Shown here: piece after piece, positions 51,258 to 60,370 of the stretch
Position numbering within the stretch: position 1 is the stretch's first letter
Layout of the letters: each line of letters begins with the position of its first letter
Assembly: GCA_964244585.1 (NCBI GenBank)
Contig: CAXTJM010000011.1
Location: 81,076-145,075, forward strand
Source of the DNA: LMUY01 sp964244585
GTDB lineage: Bacteria > Pseudomonadota > Alphaproteobacteria > Acetobacterales > Acetobacteraceae
Length of the DNA: 64,000 nucleotides
Direction: 5' to 3'
The notes under the pieces: model-generated
Told to the model about the DNA's origin: nothing
Databases searched by the model: none
The model's input: the letters and a program-made list of their open reading frames with translations, nothing else
Program-made: the position numbers and the translations under genes

Positions 51258-52103
51258 TCACTCGGAGGACGCGACGGTGATGTCGGGAGCGGTGGGGTTC
51301 TTCATGCCCACGGTGTGGTAGCCGCTATCGACATGGTGCACCTCGCCGGTCACGCCGGAGGACAGGCTGGACAGCAGGTACAACGCGGCGCCACCCACTT
51401 CCTCGATCGTCGTATTGCGTTCCAGCGGCGAATTGTACTGGTTCCAGCGCAGGATATAGCGGAAATCGCCGATCCCGCTCGCCGCCAGCGTCTTGATCGG
51501 CCCGGCGCTGATCGCGTTCACCCGGATGCCCTGGCCGCCCAGGTCGGCCGCGAGGTAGCGGACGGACGCCTCCAGCGCTGCCTTCGCCACGCCCATCACG
51601 TTGTAATGCGGCATCACCCGTTCGGCGCCGAGATAGGTCATGGTCAGCATCGCGCCGCCCGCCTTCATCATCGGCGCCGCCCGGGCGCAGACGGCGGTGA
51701 ACGAGTAGCAGGAGATGTCCAGCGCGGTCAGGAACGCCTCCCGCGGGGTGTCCATGTACTTGCCGCGCAGGAACGCCTTGTCCGCCCAGCCGATCGAGTG
51801 GACGAGGAAGTCCAGCTCGCCCCATTGCGCCCGGACCTGTTCGAACGCGGCATCCATGCCGGCGTCGCTGCCGACGTCGCACGGCACCACCAGCTTGCTG
51901 CCGATGCTTTCCGCCAAGGGCCGCACGCGCTTTCCCAAGGCGTCGCCCTGGTAGGTGAAGGCGAGTTCCGCCCCCTGGGCGGCGCAGGCGGCGGCGATCC
52001 CCCAGGCGACGGAGCGGTCGTTCGCCACGCCCATCACCAGGCCGCGCTTGCCCGCCAGCAGGGTTCCGGTCACGGGCTTGGCGAGCACGTCGGTATCCGG
52101 CAT
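51258..52103 (-). CDS. fabI: Enoyl-[acyl-carrier-protein] reductase (NADH) FabI
   Basis: Reduces trans-2-enoyl-ACP in fatty acid elongation. The 281-residue SDR-fold protein has the divergent FabI nucleotide motif GLVMGVANDRSVAWGIA, DVGSDAGM, VHSIGWADKAFLRGKYMDT, and the catalytic Tyr/Lys in YNVMGVAKAALEASVRYLA, with AISAGPIKTLAASGI after it. ATG 52103 starts a MPDTDVLAK leader. It and aroC form a two-gene minus-strand unit divergent from pdxH. Confidence 0.95.
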   Translation of the reverse strand: MPDTDVLAKPVTGTLLAGKRGLVMGVANDRSVAWGIAAACAAQGAELAFTYQGDALGKRVRPLAESIGSKLVVPCDVGSDAGMDAAFEQVRAQWGELDFLVHSIGWADKAFLRGKYMDTPREAFLTALDISCYSFTAVCARAAPMMKAGGAMLTMTYLGAERVMPHYNVMGVAKAALEASVRYLAADLGGQGIRVNAISAGPIKTLAASGIGDFRYILRWNQYNSPLERNTTIEEVGGAALYLLSSLSSGVTGEVHHVDSGYHTVGMKNPTAPDITVASSE

Positions 52104-52227
52104 GGCGGTGTTCTCCCGAGGCGTTTGACTGATCGGCGCCAGGCAAACTGGTGTTGGACGGCCGATTTGCCCGGTGCGGCACCGCAGCGTCGGCGGTGGT
52201 GGCACAGGCCGGGAGGCAAGGGAAGGG

Positions 52228-52245
52228 CCGGCTTGGCGAAGCCGG
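52228..52245. promoter_or_regulatory. GC hairpin in the fabI-pdxH divergent gap
   Basis: CCGGCTT (52228-52234) and AAGCCGG (52239-52245) pair perfectly around a GGCG loop, 40 bp before pdxH. The 182-bp divergent gap otherwise shows no confident promoter. Confidence 0.35.
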
Positions 52246-52285
52246 ACGGCCACCCCACACTGCTGACGTAGAATAAGGTCCGACC

Positions 52286-52906
52286 ATGCCAGACACGCAC
52301 GCTGCCACGCCACCTCGCCCGGTCCCGATCGTCAGCGACCCCATCGGGCTGTTCCGGGACTGGATGGCTGAGGCGGCGCAGAGCGAGCCGAATGACCCCA
52401 ACGCCATGGCGCTGGCGACCAGCACGCCCGACGGGCGGCCGTCTGTGCGCATGGTGCTGCTGAAGGACGTGGATGCGGCGGGCTTCGTGTTCTACACGAA
52501 TTGGCAGAGCCGCAAGGGCGGCGAGCTGGCGGCCAACCCGGACGTGTCGCTGCTGTTCCATTGGAAGACGCTGCGCCGCCAAGTGCGCGTCGAAGGCCCG
52601 GCGGATCCGGTCACCGAGGCGGAGGCCGACGCTTATTTCGCCAGCCGCGCCCGCATCTCCCGCCTGGGCGCGATCGCCTCGGACCAATCCCGGCCCCTGT
52701 CGGACCGGGCGGAGTTGGAGCGCCGGGTGGGCGAGTACGACAGCCGCTATCCCGGGGACACCGTGCCCCGGCCGCCGCATTGGTCCGGCTACCGGGTGTA
52801 TCCGGAGGCGATGGAGTTCTGGCAGGACATGCCGTTCCGCCTGCACGACCGCCGGGTCTATACCCGCGACGGCGGCGCATGGCGCTCCCAGGCGCTGTAT
52901 CCATAG
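52286..52906 (+). CDS. pdxH: Pyridoxine/pyridoxamine 5'-phosphate oxidase PdxH
   Basis: FMN enzyme making pyridoxal phosphate. The 206-residue product has DPIGLFRDWMAEA, NAMALATSTPDGRPSVRMVLLKDVD, FYTNWQSRKGGELAANP, LFHWKTLRRQVRVEG and the C-terminal PHWSGYRVYPEAMEFWQDMPFRLHDR, all conserved. ATG 52286 gives the normal N-terminus. A kinase fusion gene follows within 9 bp. Confidence 0.96.
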   Translation: MPDTHAATPPRPVPIVSDPIGLFRDWMAEAAQSEPNDPNAMALATSTPDGRPSVRMVLLKDVDAAGFVFYTNWQSRKGGELAANPDVSLLFHWKTLRRQVRVEGPADPVTEAEADAYFASRARISRLGAIASDQSRPLSDRAELERRVGEYDSRYPGDTVPRPPHWSGYRVYPEAMEFWQDMPFRLHDRRVYTRDGGAWRSQALYP

Positions 52907-52914
52907 CTTCGGCC

Positions 52915-54330
52915 ATGGACGGCCAGGCGGAGGCACGCGCCTTCCTCCAACGCCTCAGCGGGGCCGAGCCGGTCGAGACGCAGATCTCCGCCGTGTTCGT
53001 CGGTGAGGACGTGACGTACAAGCTGAAGCGCGCCGTCCGCCTCGCCTTCCTGGATTTCCGCACCATCGACGCCCGCCGGCGCTTCCTCTGCCGTGAGCTG
53101 GAGCTGAATGGTCCGGCCGCGCCCGGGCTGTATCGCGACGTGGCGCCGATCACCCGCGGCCCCAGCGGCCTGGAACTGGCCGGGCCGGGCAAGGTGGTGG
53201 ACCATGTGCTGCGCATGGCGCGCATCCCGAAGGCGGACTTCCTGCTCGAACAGGTCGGGCAGGGATTGTCGGACGGCATGCTGGACGCGCTGGGCGACAT
53301 GGTGGCGGCGGACCACGACCGGCGCCTGCCGGTCAGCGGCCACGATCCGGGACATGCCACCCGCAACGTCCGCGGCAATGCCCAGGCAGCCACGCAGGCC
53401 GGTTTGCCGAAGCAGCGGGTGACGGACTGGCTCGACGGCGTGGAACGTCGCCTCGGCGACCACGCGGCCCTGCTCGCGGCCCGGGCGGCGTCCGGAATGG
53501 TGCGGCGCGCCCATGGCGACCTGCACCTGGGCAATATCTGCCTGTGGCACGGCGCTCCCGTCCCGTTCGACGCGCTGGAGTTCGACGAGGCGATGGCCAC
53601 GGTCGACCTGGCCTACGACCTGGCTTTCCTGCTGATGGACCTGGACCGCCGGGCCGGGCGGGCCGCCGCCAACCGGGTGCTGAACCGCTACGTCGCACGG
53701 ACCGGCGACTCGGCTCTGGTTCGCCTGCTGCCGGCCTTCCTGTCGCGACGGGCGATGGTGCGGGCGCATGTGACGGGCGACACGGGCTACCTGGACGCGG
53801 CGCTGACGTATCTGCAGCCGAAGCCGGCCCGGGTGGTGGCGATCGGCGGGCTGCCGGGCACGGGCAAATCCACCCTCGCCCGCGCCCTGGCCCCGGCGAT
53901 CGGCGCCGCCCCGGGCGCCCTGGTGCTGCGCAGCGACGAAATCCGCAAGCGGCTGCATGGCGCAGCGCCGGAGCAACGCCTGGAACGCGACGCCTATTCC
54001 GCGGCGGCCAACGCCCGCGTCGAGGCTGAGATGCTGGACCAGCTTGGCGCTGCCAAGGGGCACAGCGTCATCCTGGATGCAGGCTTCCTCTCCCCCGCCT
54101 TGCGCAAGGCCGTGGCGGCGGTTGGCCAGCCGTTCACCGGCCTGTGGCTGGAGGCCCCGTTGGCCGAACTGGAAGATCGCGTGCGCAGCCGGTCCGGCGA
54201 TGCCTCCGACGCCACCGAGGCCGTGCTGCACCGGCTTGCAGCGATGGACCCGGGGCCCATCGAATGGCACCGCGTGCCGGCCGACGACATGGCGGCGGCC
54301 CGCTGCCAGGCGATCCTCGCGACATCCTGA
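52915..54330 (+). CDS. Bifunctional phosphotransferase / P-loop kinase protein
   Basis: A 471-residue fusion. The N-terminal half (about 1-300) is aminoglycoside-phosphotransferase-like: VTYKLKRAVRLAFLDF, and the catalytic and metal motifs RRAHGDLHLGNICL and FDALEFDEAMATVDLAYDLAFLLMDLD. The C-terminal half is an AAA/nucleoside-kinase domain with Walker A GLPGTGKST near 315, LRSDEIRKRL and DAGFLSP. Such two-domain proteins are widespread and mostly uncharacterised. ATG 52915 has no good ribosome site; ATG 52879, overlapping pdxH, is an alternative. Substrates unknown. Confidence 0.85.
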   Translation: MDGQAEARAFLQRLSGAEPVETQISAVFVGEDVTYKLKRAVRLAFLDFRTIDARRRFLCRELELNGPAAPGLYRDVAPITRGPSGLELAGPGKVVDHVLRMARIPKADFLLEQVGQGLSDGMLDALGDMVAADHDRRLPVSGHDPGHATRNVRGNAQAATQAGLPKQRVTDWLDGVERRLGDHAALLAARAASGMVRRAHGDLHLGNICLWHGAPVPFDALEFDEAMATVDLAYDLAFLLMDLDRRAGRAAANRVLNRYVARTGDSALVRLLPAFLSRRAMVRAHVTGDTGYLDAALTYLQPKPARVVAIGGLPGTGKSTLARALAPAIGAAPGALVLRSDEIRKRLHGAAPEQRLERDAYSAAANARVEAEMLDQLGAAKGHSVILDAGFLSPALRKAVAAVGQPFTGLWLEAPLAELEDRVRSRSGDASDATEAVLHRLAAMDPGPIEWHRVPADDMAAARCQAILATS

Positions 54331-54385
54331 ACGTCCGCGTGCCGGGCTTCTACCGCGACGCAACATGGGGCTACACTGCCTGCCC

Positions 54386-56452
54386 ATGACATCCGCGCGC
54401 TTGGCCGTCGATATCGGCGGCACCTTCACCGACCTTGCCCTCGAACGGGATGGCTGCCGTTTCACCGCCAAGACGCTGACCACCTCGGACGCGCCGGAAC
54501 AGGGCGTGCTGGCCGGCGTGGCCGCCATCCTGCGGGACGCCGGGCTGGCGGCGGCGGACGTGTCGATCCTGGTGCATGGGACCACGCTGGCCACCAACGC
54601 GGTGATCGAGCGCAAGGGCGCCGTCACCGCCCTGGTCACCACCCAGGGCTTCCGCGACGTGCTGGCGATGGGCAATGAGAGCCGCTACGACCAGTACGAC
54701 CTCAATATCCGCCTGCCGGAGCCACTGGTGCCGCGCTATCTGCGGCTGCCGGTGCCGGAACGGGTGGACGCCAATGGCCGCGTGCTGCTGCCGCTGGACG
54801 AGGCGGCGGTGCGCGCGCTGGTGCCGACCTTGCAGGAGCACGGGGTCAAATCGGTGGCGGTGGGGTTCCTGCACTCCTTCACCAACGGCGCCCACGAGCA
54901 GCGCGCCCGCGCCATCCTGGAGGCGGCCGGTTTCCCGGTGACGCTGTCCTGCGAAGTCTCGCCGGAGATGCGGGAGTGGGAGCGGTTCTCCACCGCCGTG
55001 GCGAACGCCTACGTGCAGCCGCTGATGCAGGGCTACCTGCGCCGGCTGCAGACCGGGCTGGCCGGGATGGGGCTGACCGCGCCCGTCTTCCTGATGCTGT
55101 CGGGCGGCGGGCTGACGACGGTGGACACGGCCTGCCGCTTCCCCATCCGGCTGGTGGAGAGCGGGCCGGCGGGGGGCGCCATCTTCTCCGCCGCGATCGC
55201 GCGGGCGGCTGGGCTGGACCGGGTGCTGTCCTTCGACATGGGCGGCACCACCGCCAAGATCTGCCTGATCGACGACGGCGCGCCGCAGACCGCCCGCACC
55301 TTCGAGGTCGCACGCATCGGGCGGTTCAAGAAGGGGTCCGGCCTGCCGCTGCGCATCCCGGTGATCGAGATGGTGGAGATCGGCGCCGGCGGCGGCAGCC
55401 TGGCCCATGTCGACGCGCTGGGCCGCATCGCGGTGGGCCCGGAATCGGCAGGCGCTATGCCCGGCCCGGCCTGCTACGGCCGCGGCGGGATGCAGCCGGC
55501 GGTGACGGACGCGAACCTCGTGCTCGGCCGCTATGACCCGGCTCGCTTCGCCGGCGGCAGCATGGCCTTGGACGGCGCTGCGTCCCGCATCGCGCTGGAC
55601 CGCGCCGTCGGGGAGAGGCTCGGGGTGGATGCGGACGCCGCAGCGGCCGGCGTGATCGAGATGGTGGACGAGACCATGGCAAACGCCGCCCGCATCCACG
55701 CGATCGAGAGCGGCAAGGCGTTCGCCGACCGCACGGTGATCGCCTTCGGCGGCGGCGGTCCGGTGCATGCCTGCCGGGTGGCGGAGAAGATCGGCGCCAG
55801 CCGCATCATGGTGCCGCCCGGCGCGGGCGTGGGCAGCGCCATCGGCTTCCTGCGCGCGCCGGTCGGCTACGAGGTGGTGCGCAGCCTGTACCAGCGGCTC
55901 GGCAGCTTCGACGCCGCGGCGGTCAACGAGTTGCTCGACGACATGACGCGGGAGGCGATGGTGGTGGTGGATGCCGGCCGGTTCGGCGCCCCGGTGCATG
56001 CCGTGCGGACCGCATTCATGCGCTATGTCGGCCAGGGCCACGAAATTCCGGTGCGGCTGTCGGACCGCGCGATCGAGGCGGCGGACGCCTCCGCCATCCG
56101 TGCCAGCTTCGATGCGGAATATGCCCGGTTCTACGACCGTCCCGTGCCCGGCTCGGACGTGGAGGTGATGAGCTTCGCCGTGTCGGTGGCGACCGCCACG
56201 CTGGCGCAGGACGAACCCGCGCCGCCCACCCGGCCCGCCGGGCCGCCGCGCAGCCAGGCGGTGCGCGACCCGGTGAGCGGCGAGGTGGCGGACTGGCCGG
56301 TGCATGACCGCGCCGCGCTGCCGCCGGGCAGCACCGTGCATGGCCCGGCGATCATCGCGGAGGACGAGACCTCCACCCTGGTCGGCGCGCTCTGGGCTGC
56401 TGCCATCGACGACCACGGCATCATCGTCCTAACCCGGGAGACCGCGGCATGA
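54386..56452 (+). CDS. Hydantoinase/oxoprolinase A-type subunit (HyuA)
   Basis: A 688-residue ATP-dependent hydantoinase-family A subunit: LAVDIGGTFTDLAL, VHGTTLATNAVIERKG, VESGPAGGAIFSA and FDMGGTTAKICLIDDG mark the actin-like ATP-binding core; GGGGPVHACRVAEKIG and PPGAGVGSAIGFL follow. It works with a HyuB partner, here encoded immediately downstream with a 4-bp ATGA overlap. Enzymes of this family open hydantoins, N-methylhydantoin or 5-oxoproline, or carboxylate acetone or acetophenone; sequence alone does not decide. Confidence 0.92.
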   Translation: MTSARLAVDIGGTFTDLALERDGCRFTAKTLTTSDAPEQGVLAGVAAILRDAGLAAADVSILVHGTTLATNAVIERKGAVTALVTTQGFRDVLAMGNESRYDQYDLNIRLPEPLVPRYLRLPVPERVDANGRVLLPLDEAAVRALVPTLQEHGVKSVAVGFLHSFTNGAHEQRARAILEAAGFPVTLSCEVSPEMREWERFSTAVANAYVQPLMQGYLRRLQTGLAGMGLTAPVFLMLSGGGLTTVDTACRFPIRLVESGPAGGAIFSAAIARAAGLDRVLSFDMGGTTAKICLIDDGAPQTARTFEVARIGRFKKGSGLPLRIPVIEMVEIGAGGGSLAHVDALGRIAVGPESAGAMPGPACYGRGGMQPAVTDANLVLGRYDPARFAGGSMALDGAASRIALDRAVGERLGVDADAAAAGVIEMVDETMANAARIHAIESGKAFADRTVIAFGGGGPVHACRVAEKIGASRIMVPPGAGVGSAIGFLRAPVGYEVVRSLYQRLGSFDAAAVNELLDDMTREAMVVVDAGRFGAPVHAVRTAFMRYVGQGHEIPVRLSDRAIEAADASAIRASFDAEYARFYDRPVPGSDVEVMSFAVSVATATLAQDEPAPPTRPAGPPRSQAVRDPVSGEVADWPVHDRAALPPGSTVHGPAIIAEDETSTLVGALWAAAIDDHGIIVLTRETAA

Positions 56453-58119
56453 TTTCGGCCCTCGCCTACGGCATCATGTGGAACCGGCTGATCGCGGTGG
56501 TGGAGGAGCAGGCGCAGACCATGATCCGCACCGCTTTCTCCACCACGGTGCGGGAATCGGGCGACCTGTCGGCCGGCATCTTCGACCTGCGGGGCCGCAT
56601 GCTGGCGCAGGCGGTGACCGGCACGCCGGGCCACGTCAACTCGATGATGGAAAGCGTCGGGCATTTCCTGCGCCGCTTCCCGGCGGCGACGATGCAGCCC
56701 GGCGACCATTACATCACCAACGACCCGTGGCTCGGCACCGGGCACCTGCACGACCTGACGGTGGTGTCACCCGCGTTCCATAACGGCGCGATCGTCGGGC
56801 TGTTCGCCAACACCGCGCACGTGATCGACATCGGCGGCCTCGGCATGGGGCCGGAGGCGCGCAGCGTGTTCGAGGAGGGGATGTATATCCCGATCGTCAA
56901 GTGCTTCGCCCGGGGGGTGGCGAACGAGACGTTCTTCGACATCCTGCGCGCCGGCACCCGCCTGCCGATTGAGCTGGAGGGCGACGTCTATTCGCTATGC
57001 GCCTGCAACGACGCCGGCATCCGCCGCCTGGTGGAGATGATGGCGGAGTTCCGTATGGACGGGCTGGACGAGCTGGCGGAGCACATCTTCGATGCCAGCC
57101 GCCGCGCCACCGTGGCCGCCATCGCCGCCCTGCCGCCCGGCACCTACCGCGCGGACATCGGCAGCGACGGCTACGAGGCACCCGTGACGTTGCAGGCGGC
57201 CATGACGGTCGGGACCGACACGATCACCGTGGATTTCGAGGGCACGTCCGGCCTGTCCACCCGCGGCATCAACGTGCCCGCCGCCTATACCCGCGCCTAC
57301 ACCGCGTTCGGCATCAAGGTGGTGGTGGCGCCGGAGATCCCGAACAACACGGCGTCGCTGGAGCCGTTCCGCTGCGCCATCCCGGAGGGATGCATCCTGA
57401 ACGCGCCGCGGCCCTACCCAGTGGCGGTGCGCCACGTGATCGGCCATCTGCTGCCAGACTTGGTGATGGGCTGCCTGCACCAGGCGGTGCCGGACCGGGT
57501 GGCGGCGGAGGGTGCGTCCTGCCTGTGGAACCCGCCTTTGCGCGGCGGCGGCGCGGTGTCCGGCCAGGGCACGCCCAACCGGCCGGTGCTGCCGGATTTC
57601 GAGGTGATCACCTTCAACAGCGGCGGCACTGGCGCACGGCCGGACCTGGACGGGCTAGATGCCACCGCCTTCCCCTCCGGCGTGCGCACCATGCCGGTGG
57701 AGGCAACGGAGGCCATCGCGCCCATCATCATCTGGCGCAAGGAACTGCGCGCCGGCAGTGGGGGCGCCGGGCGCACCCGCGGCGGACTGGGCCAGATCAT
57801 GGAGATCGGCGGGCGTGACAACCTGGAATTCGCTTGTAACGCGATCTTCGATCGTGTCGCCAACGCTCCGAAGGGGCGGGATGGCGGCGGCATGGGTGCC
57901 GGCGGGCGTGTGACGCTGAAATCCGGCACGACCCTACGGCCGAAGGGCTTTCAGGTCATTCCCGACGGCGACCGCCTCGTACTGGAGCTGCCGGGCGGCG
58001 GCGGCATGGGCGACCCGCGCAGCCGGGCGCCGGCACTGGTGCGACGCGACCTGAAGGATGGCCTGATCACGGCTGAACAGGCGATGGGCGAGTATGGCTA
58101 CCCTGGGGCGGCGCGTTGA
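56449..58119 (+). CDS. Hydantoinase/oxoprolinase B-type subunit (HyuB)
   Basis: A 556-residue HyuB subunit: RLIAVVEEQAQTMIRTAFSTTVRESGDLSAGIFD, ITNDPWLGTGHLHDLTVVSPAF, and near the end GSGGAGRTRGGLGQIMEI and LPGGGGMGDPRSR, where the glycine-rich end is typical. It forms a complex with HyuA. Compared with the fused gene at 27321 the two systems share architecture but differ clearly in sequence, so they are not recent duplicates. Confidence 0.92.
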   Translation: MISALAYGIMWNRLIAVVEEQAQTMIRTAFSTTVRESGDLSAGIFDLRGRMLAQAVTGTPGHVNSMMESVGHFLRRFPAATMQPGDHYITNDPWLGTGHLHDLTVVSPAFHNGAIVGLFANTAHVIDIGGLGMGPEARSVFEEGMYIPIVKCFARGVANETFFDILRAGTRLPIELEGDVYSLCACNDAGIRRLVEMMAEFRMDGLDELAEHIFDASRRATVAAIAALPPGTYRADIGSDGYEAPVTLQAAMTVGTDTITVDFEGTSGLSTRGINVPAAYTRAYTAFGIKVVVAPEIPNNTASLEPFRCAIPEGCILNAPRPYPVAVRHVIGHLLPDLVMGCLHQAVPDRVAAEGASCLWNPPLRGGGAVSGQGTPNRPVLPDFEVITFNSGGTGARPDLDGLDATAFPSGVRTMPVEATEAIAPIIIWRKELRAGSGGAGRTRGGLGQIMEIGGRDNLEFACNAIFDRVANAPKGRDGGGMGAGGRVTLKSGTTLRPKGFQVIPDGDRLVLELPGGGGMGDPRSRAPALVRRDLKDGLITAEQAMGEYGYPGAAR

Positions 58120-58175
58120 CCGGCTGAGCGGGCGGACAGCTTCGACGCCGTCCGCCCTGAACCAGCAGCGGGCGG

Positions 58176-58511
58176 TTAGGCCGCCTTCTCCTCGTGCTCT
58201 TCGGCAGCGCCGCTCAGCGCCTCGCCGAGGGCCTTGATCTTTTCGGCGTTCTTGCTGTCGGACTTGCCAGCGAGTGCCACCGTCTCCTTCCCGAGCTTGG
58301 CGACCAGCTTGCGCACCGTCTCGCCGTGGATCTCCTTCTCGTGGAGCGCCTTCTTGAGGCTTTCCAGATCCTTGACGATCGCCTTGACGCCGGGCGCGTC
58401 CAGCTTCTCCAGCGTGGCTTCCCAGCCCTCGATGTTCTTGGTGGCGGCGGCGACGGTGAAGCTCTTCACCCCGTCCTTGATGTGCTTGATGGTGGCGTCG
58501 AACTGCGGCAT
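58176..58511 (-). CDS. Small lysine/glutamate-rich helical protein
   Basis: A 111-residue protein with no signal or membrane span. It is rich in Lys, Glu and Ala and looks entirely helical (VKAIVKDLESLKKALHEKEIHGETVRKLVAKLGKETVAL), ending in an acidic tail EEHEEKAA. No named family recognised; the composition recalls small stress or DNA-associated proteins but that is weak. ATG 58511, with AAGGAT about 8 nt upstream. It stands alone, convergent with hyuB and 95 bp upstream of the TPR gene's stop. Confidence 0.65.
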   Translation of the reverse strand: MPQFDATIKHIKDGVKSFTVAAATKNIEGWEATLEKLDAPGVKAIVKDLESLKKALHEKEIHGETVRKLVAKLGKETVALAGKSDSKNAEKIKALGEALSGAAEEHEEKAA

Positions 58512-58524
58512 CGGGACATCCTTA

Positions 58525-58537
58525 TCGGTTTAACCGA
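58525..58537. promoter_or_regulatory. Palindrome upstream of the lysine-rich protein gene
   Basis: TCGGTT-T-AACCGA is a perfect palindrome around one base, 14 bp before ATG 58511. It could be an operator; no matching site was noticed elsewhere in the window. Confidence 0.3.
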
Positions 58538-58606
58538 GCCGAACATGTCCCCAGGATGAACGCTGCAAAGCCTCGCTCACCATTACGTGCTCGGCAGCGC
58601 CACGCC

Positions 58607-59446
58607 TCAATGGCGCTCCGGTCCTGCCTCCAGCAAGGCGAGGTTCTGTTCCGCCAGGTCGCTCGTCGCGGAATCCGGGGCGAGCGCCTCGGCCTGCACC
58701 CAGTCCTTGTGCGCGCCGGCGCGGTCGCCGTGGCGCTGCCGCAGGATGCCGCGTTCCAGATACGCCTCGGGATTATCGGGGTCCTTCGCCAGTGCGCGGT
58801 CGACGTCGTCCTGCGCCAGGTCGAGGTGGCCTTCGTGGCGCCAGGCCGCCGCGCGCAGCACCAGCGCGTCGGCCCGCTTGGGATCCAGTTCCAGGGCGTG
58901 GCTCAGATCGTCGACCGCGTCCTCGTAATGACCCAGCGTCGCAGCCGCGACCGAGCGGTCGATCAGCAGGTCCGGATCGTCGGGCGACAGGATCAGCGCC
59001 AGCGTCGCCGCGCCCAGCGCCCGCTCCGGCGCGCCGGCCATCAGCCAGGCCTGGTCGGCCTGGCCGAACACGGTGGCACGGGCGAGGGCGGGCGCCTTGC
59101 TGTTGGTCGCCAGCTTCTCCAGCATCTCGGCGCCGTTCTGCACGTCGCCCAACTGCACCTGCGCCAGGGCCAGGCAGTGGTCCGCGCCCTCCCCGCCCCC
59201 GGTGGCCTGCCAGGCATCGGCGAAGCTGTTGGCGCCTTCCGGGTCGCTCGCCAGCATGGCCATGCAGCGCTCGTAATCCTCGCCCTCGGCGATGCGCGGC
59301 GGCACGGGTGGGATCGGCAGCACCTCGCTCTGGTCGTCCTCGTCGGTCACGGCCGGCTCGGACCCGTGCAGCTCCCACGCGGTGCCGCCCGCCACCAGGA
59401 GGAGCAGGACCACCGCCGCGACCGTCAGTCCCGCACGCTGCTTCAT
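58607..59446 (-). CDS. Membrane-anchored TPR protein
   Basis: A 279-residue protein with a basic N-terminus and one hydrophobic segment (about 7-23, LTVAAVVLLLLVAGGTAW), acting as signal anchor, followed by an acidic Pro-rich linker. TPR repeats follow, clearest at AVDDLSHALELDPKRADALVLRAAAWRHEGHLDLAQDDVDRALAKDPDNPEAYLERGI. Such proteins scaffold complexes in the periplasm. Function unknown. Divergent from the SDR-type gene with 60 bp between. Confidence 0.8.
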   Translation of the reverse strand: MKQRAGLTVAAVVLLLLVAGGTAWELHGSEPAVTDEDDQSEVLPIPPVPPRIAEGEDYERCMAMLASDPEGANSFADAWQATGGGEGADHCLALAQVQLGDVQNGAEMLEKLATNSKAPALARATVFGQADQAWLMAGAPERALGAATLALILSPDDPDLLIDRSVAAATLGHYEDAVDDLSHALELDPKRADALVLRAAAWRHEGHLDLAQDDVDRALAKDPDNPEAYLERGILRQRHGDRAGAHKDWVQAEALAPDSATSDLAEQNLALLEAGPERH

Positions 59447-59506
59447 GATCGTGCTAGTCTATCCGCCAGCCGGCACGCCGGGCAACTCAACCGGGACAGG
59501 CCGGCC

Positions 59507-60370
59507 ATGCAGCTCGTGATCTTCGGTTTCGGCTATACCGGCACGGCCCTGGCGCAGGGCGCCGCGGCAGCCGCCATCCCCACCACCATCGTGACGCGGC
59601 AAAGTGGCGCGGTGGCACTGGAGGGGACGCGGCTGGCGTCGTTCGACGACCCGGCTGCCGCCCTGGCAGACGCGACCCACCTGGTGGCCACCGCGGCGCC
59701 CGGCGCGGACGGCGACCCGGTGCTCGCCCGCCATGCCGCCCTGGTCGCTGCCGCCCCGCTGTTGCGCTGGATCGGCTATCTCTCCACCACCGGCGTCTAC
59801 GGCGACCGTGGCGGCGCGTGGGTGGACGAGGCGTCCGAGCCGGCGCCATCCAGCGAGCGTAGCCGCCGCCGGGTTGCTGCCGAGCGGGCCTGGGGCGCTG
59901 CCCGGCCAAAGGCAGCCGTGGACGCGTTCCGCCTCGCCGGTATCTACGGCCCGGGGCGCTCCGTGCTGGACGATGTGCGCGCCGGGCGCGCGCGCCGGGT
60001 CGACAAGCCCGGCCATCGCTTCGGCCGCATCCACCGCGACGACATCGCCGGCGCCCTGCTGGCCGCGATCGGCCAGGCGCGGCCACCCGGGATGCGCGTG
60101 CTGAACGGGTCGGATGACGAACCGGCCGCCAGCGCCGACGTGATCGCCGAGGCCGCCCGCCTGCTGGGCCAGGCGCCGCCGCCCTTGCTGCCCTTCGAGG
60201 CGGTCGAGCCGACGATGAGCCCGATGGCGCGCTCCTTCTGGGCGGACGACCGCCGGGTGCGCAGCGAGCAGACGCAGCGCACGCTGGGCCGGCGATGGCT
60301 GTACCCGACCTATCGCGAGGGCCTACGTGCCATCCTCGCCGCCGAGCAAGGGCAGCAGGGCGGACCGTAG
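59507..60370 (+). CDS. NAD(P)-dependent epimerase/dehydratase-like (SDR) protein
   Basis: A 287-residue extended-SDR-like protein: nucleotide-binding FGFGYTGTALAQ at the N-terminus, LSTTGVYGDRGGAWVDE (Thr/Tyr positions fitting the SDR active site) and FRLAGIYGPGRSVLDDVRAG. It resembles the YeeZ group, uncharacterised proteins often called NAD-dependent epimerases. ATG 59507 is preceded by GGGACAGG about 9 nt away. Its last 48 bp overlap the convergent hydrolase gene. Confidence 0.8.
   Translation: MQLVIFGFGYTGTALAQGAAAAAIPTTIVTRQSGAVALEGTRLASFDDPAAALADATHLVATAAPGADGDPVLARHAALVAAAPLLRWIGYLSTTGVYGDRGGAWVDEASEPAPSSERSRRRVAAERAWGAARPKAAVDAFRLAGIYGPGRSVLDDVRAGRARRVDKPGHRFGRIHRDDIAGALLAAIGQARPPGMRVLNGSDDEPAASADVIAEAARLLGQAPPPLLPFEAVEPTMSPMARSFWADDRRVRSEQTQRTLGRRWLYPTYREGLRAILAAEQGQQGGP

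Noticed and set aside
52858..54675. A 605-codon minus-strand frame opposite the kinase fusion gene
   Set aside because: No domain motifs and biased composition; the plus strand has phosphotransferase and Walker A motifs.
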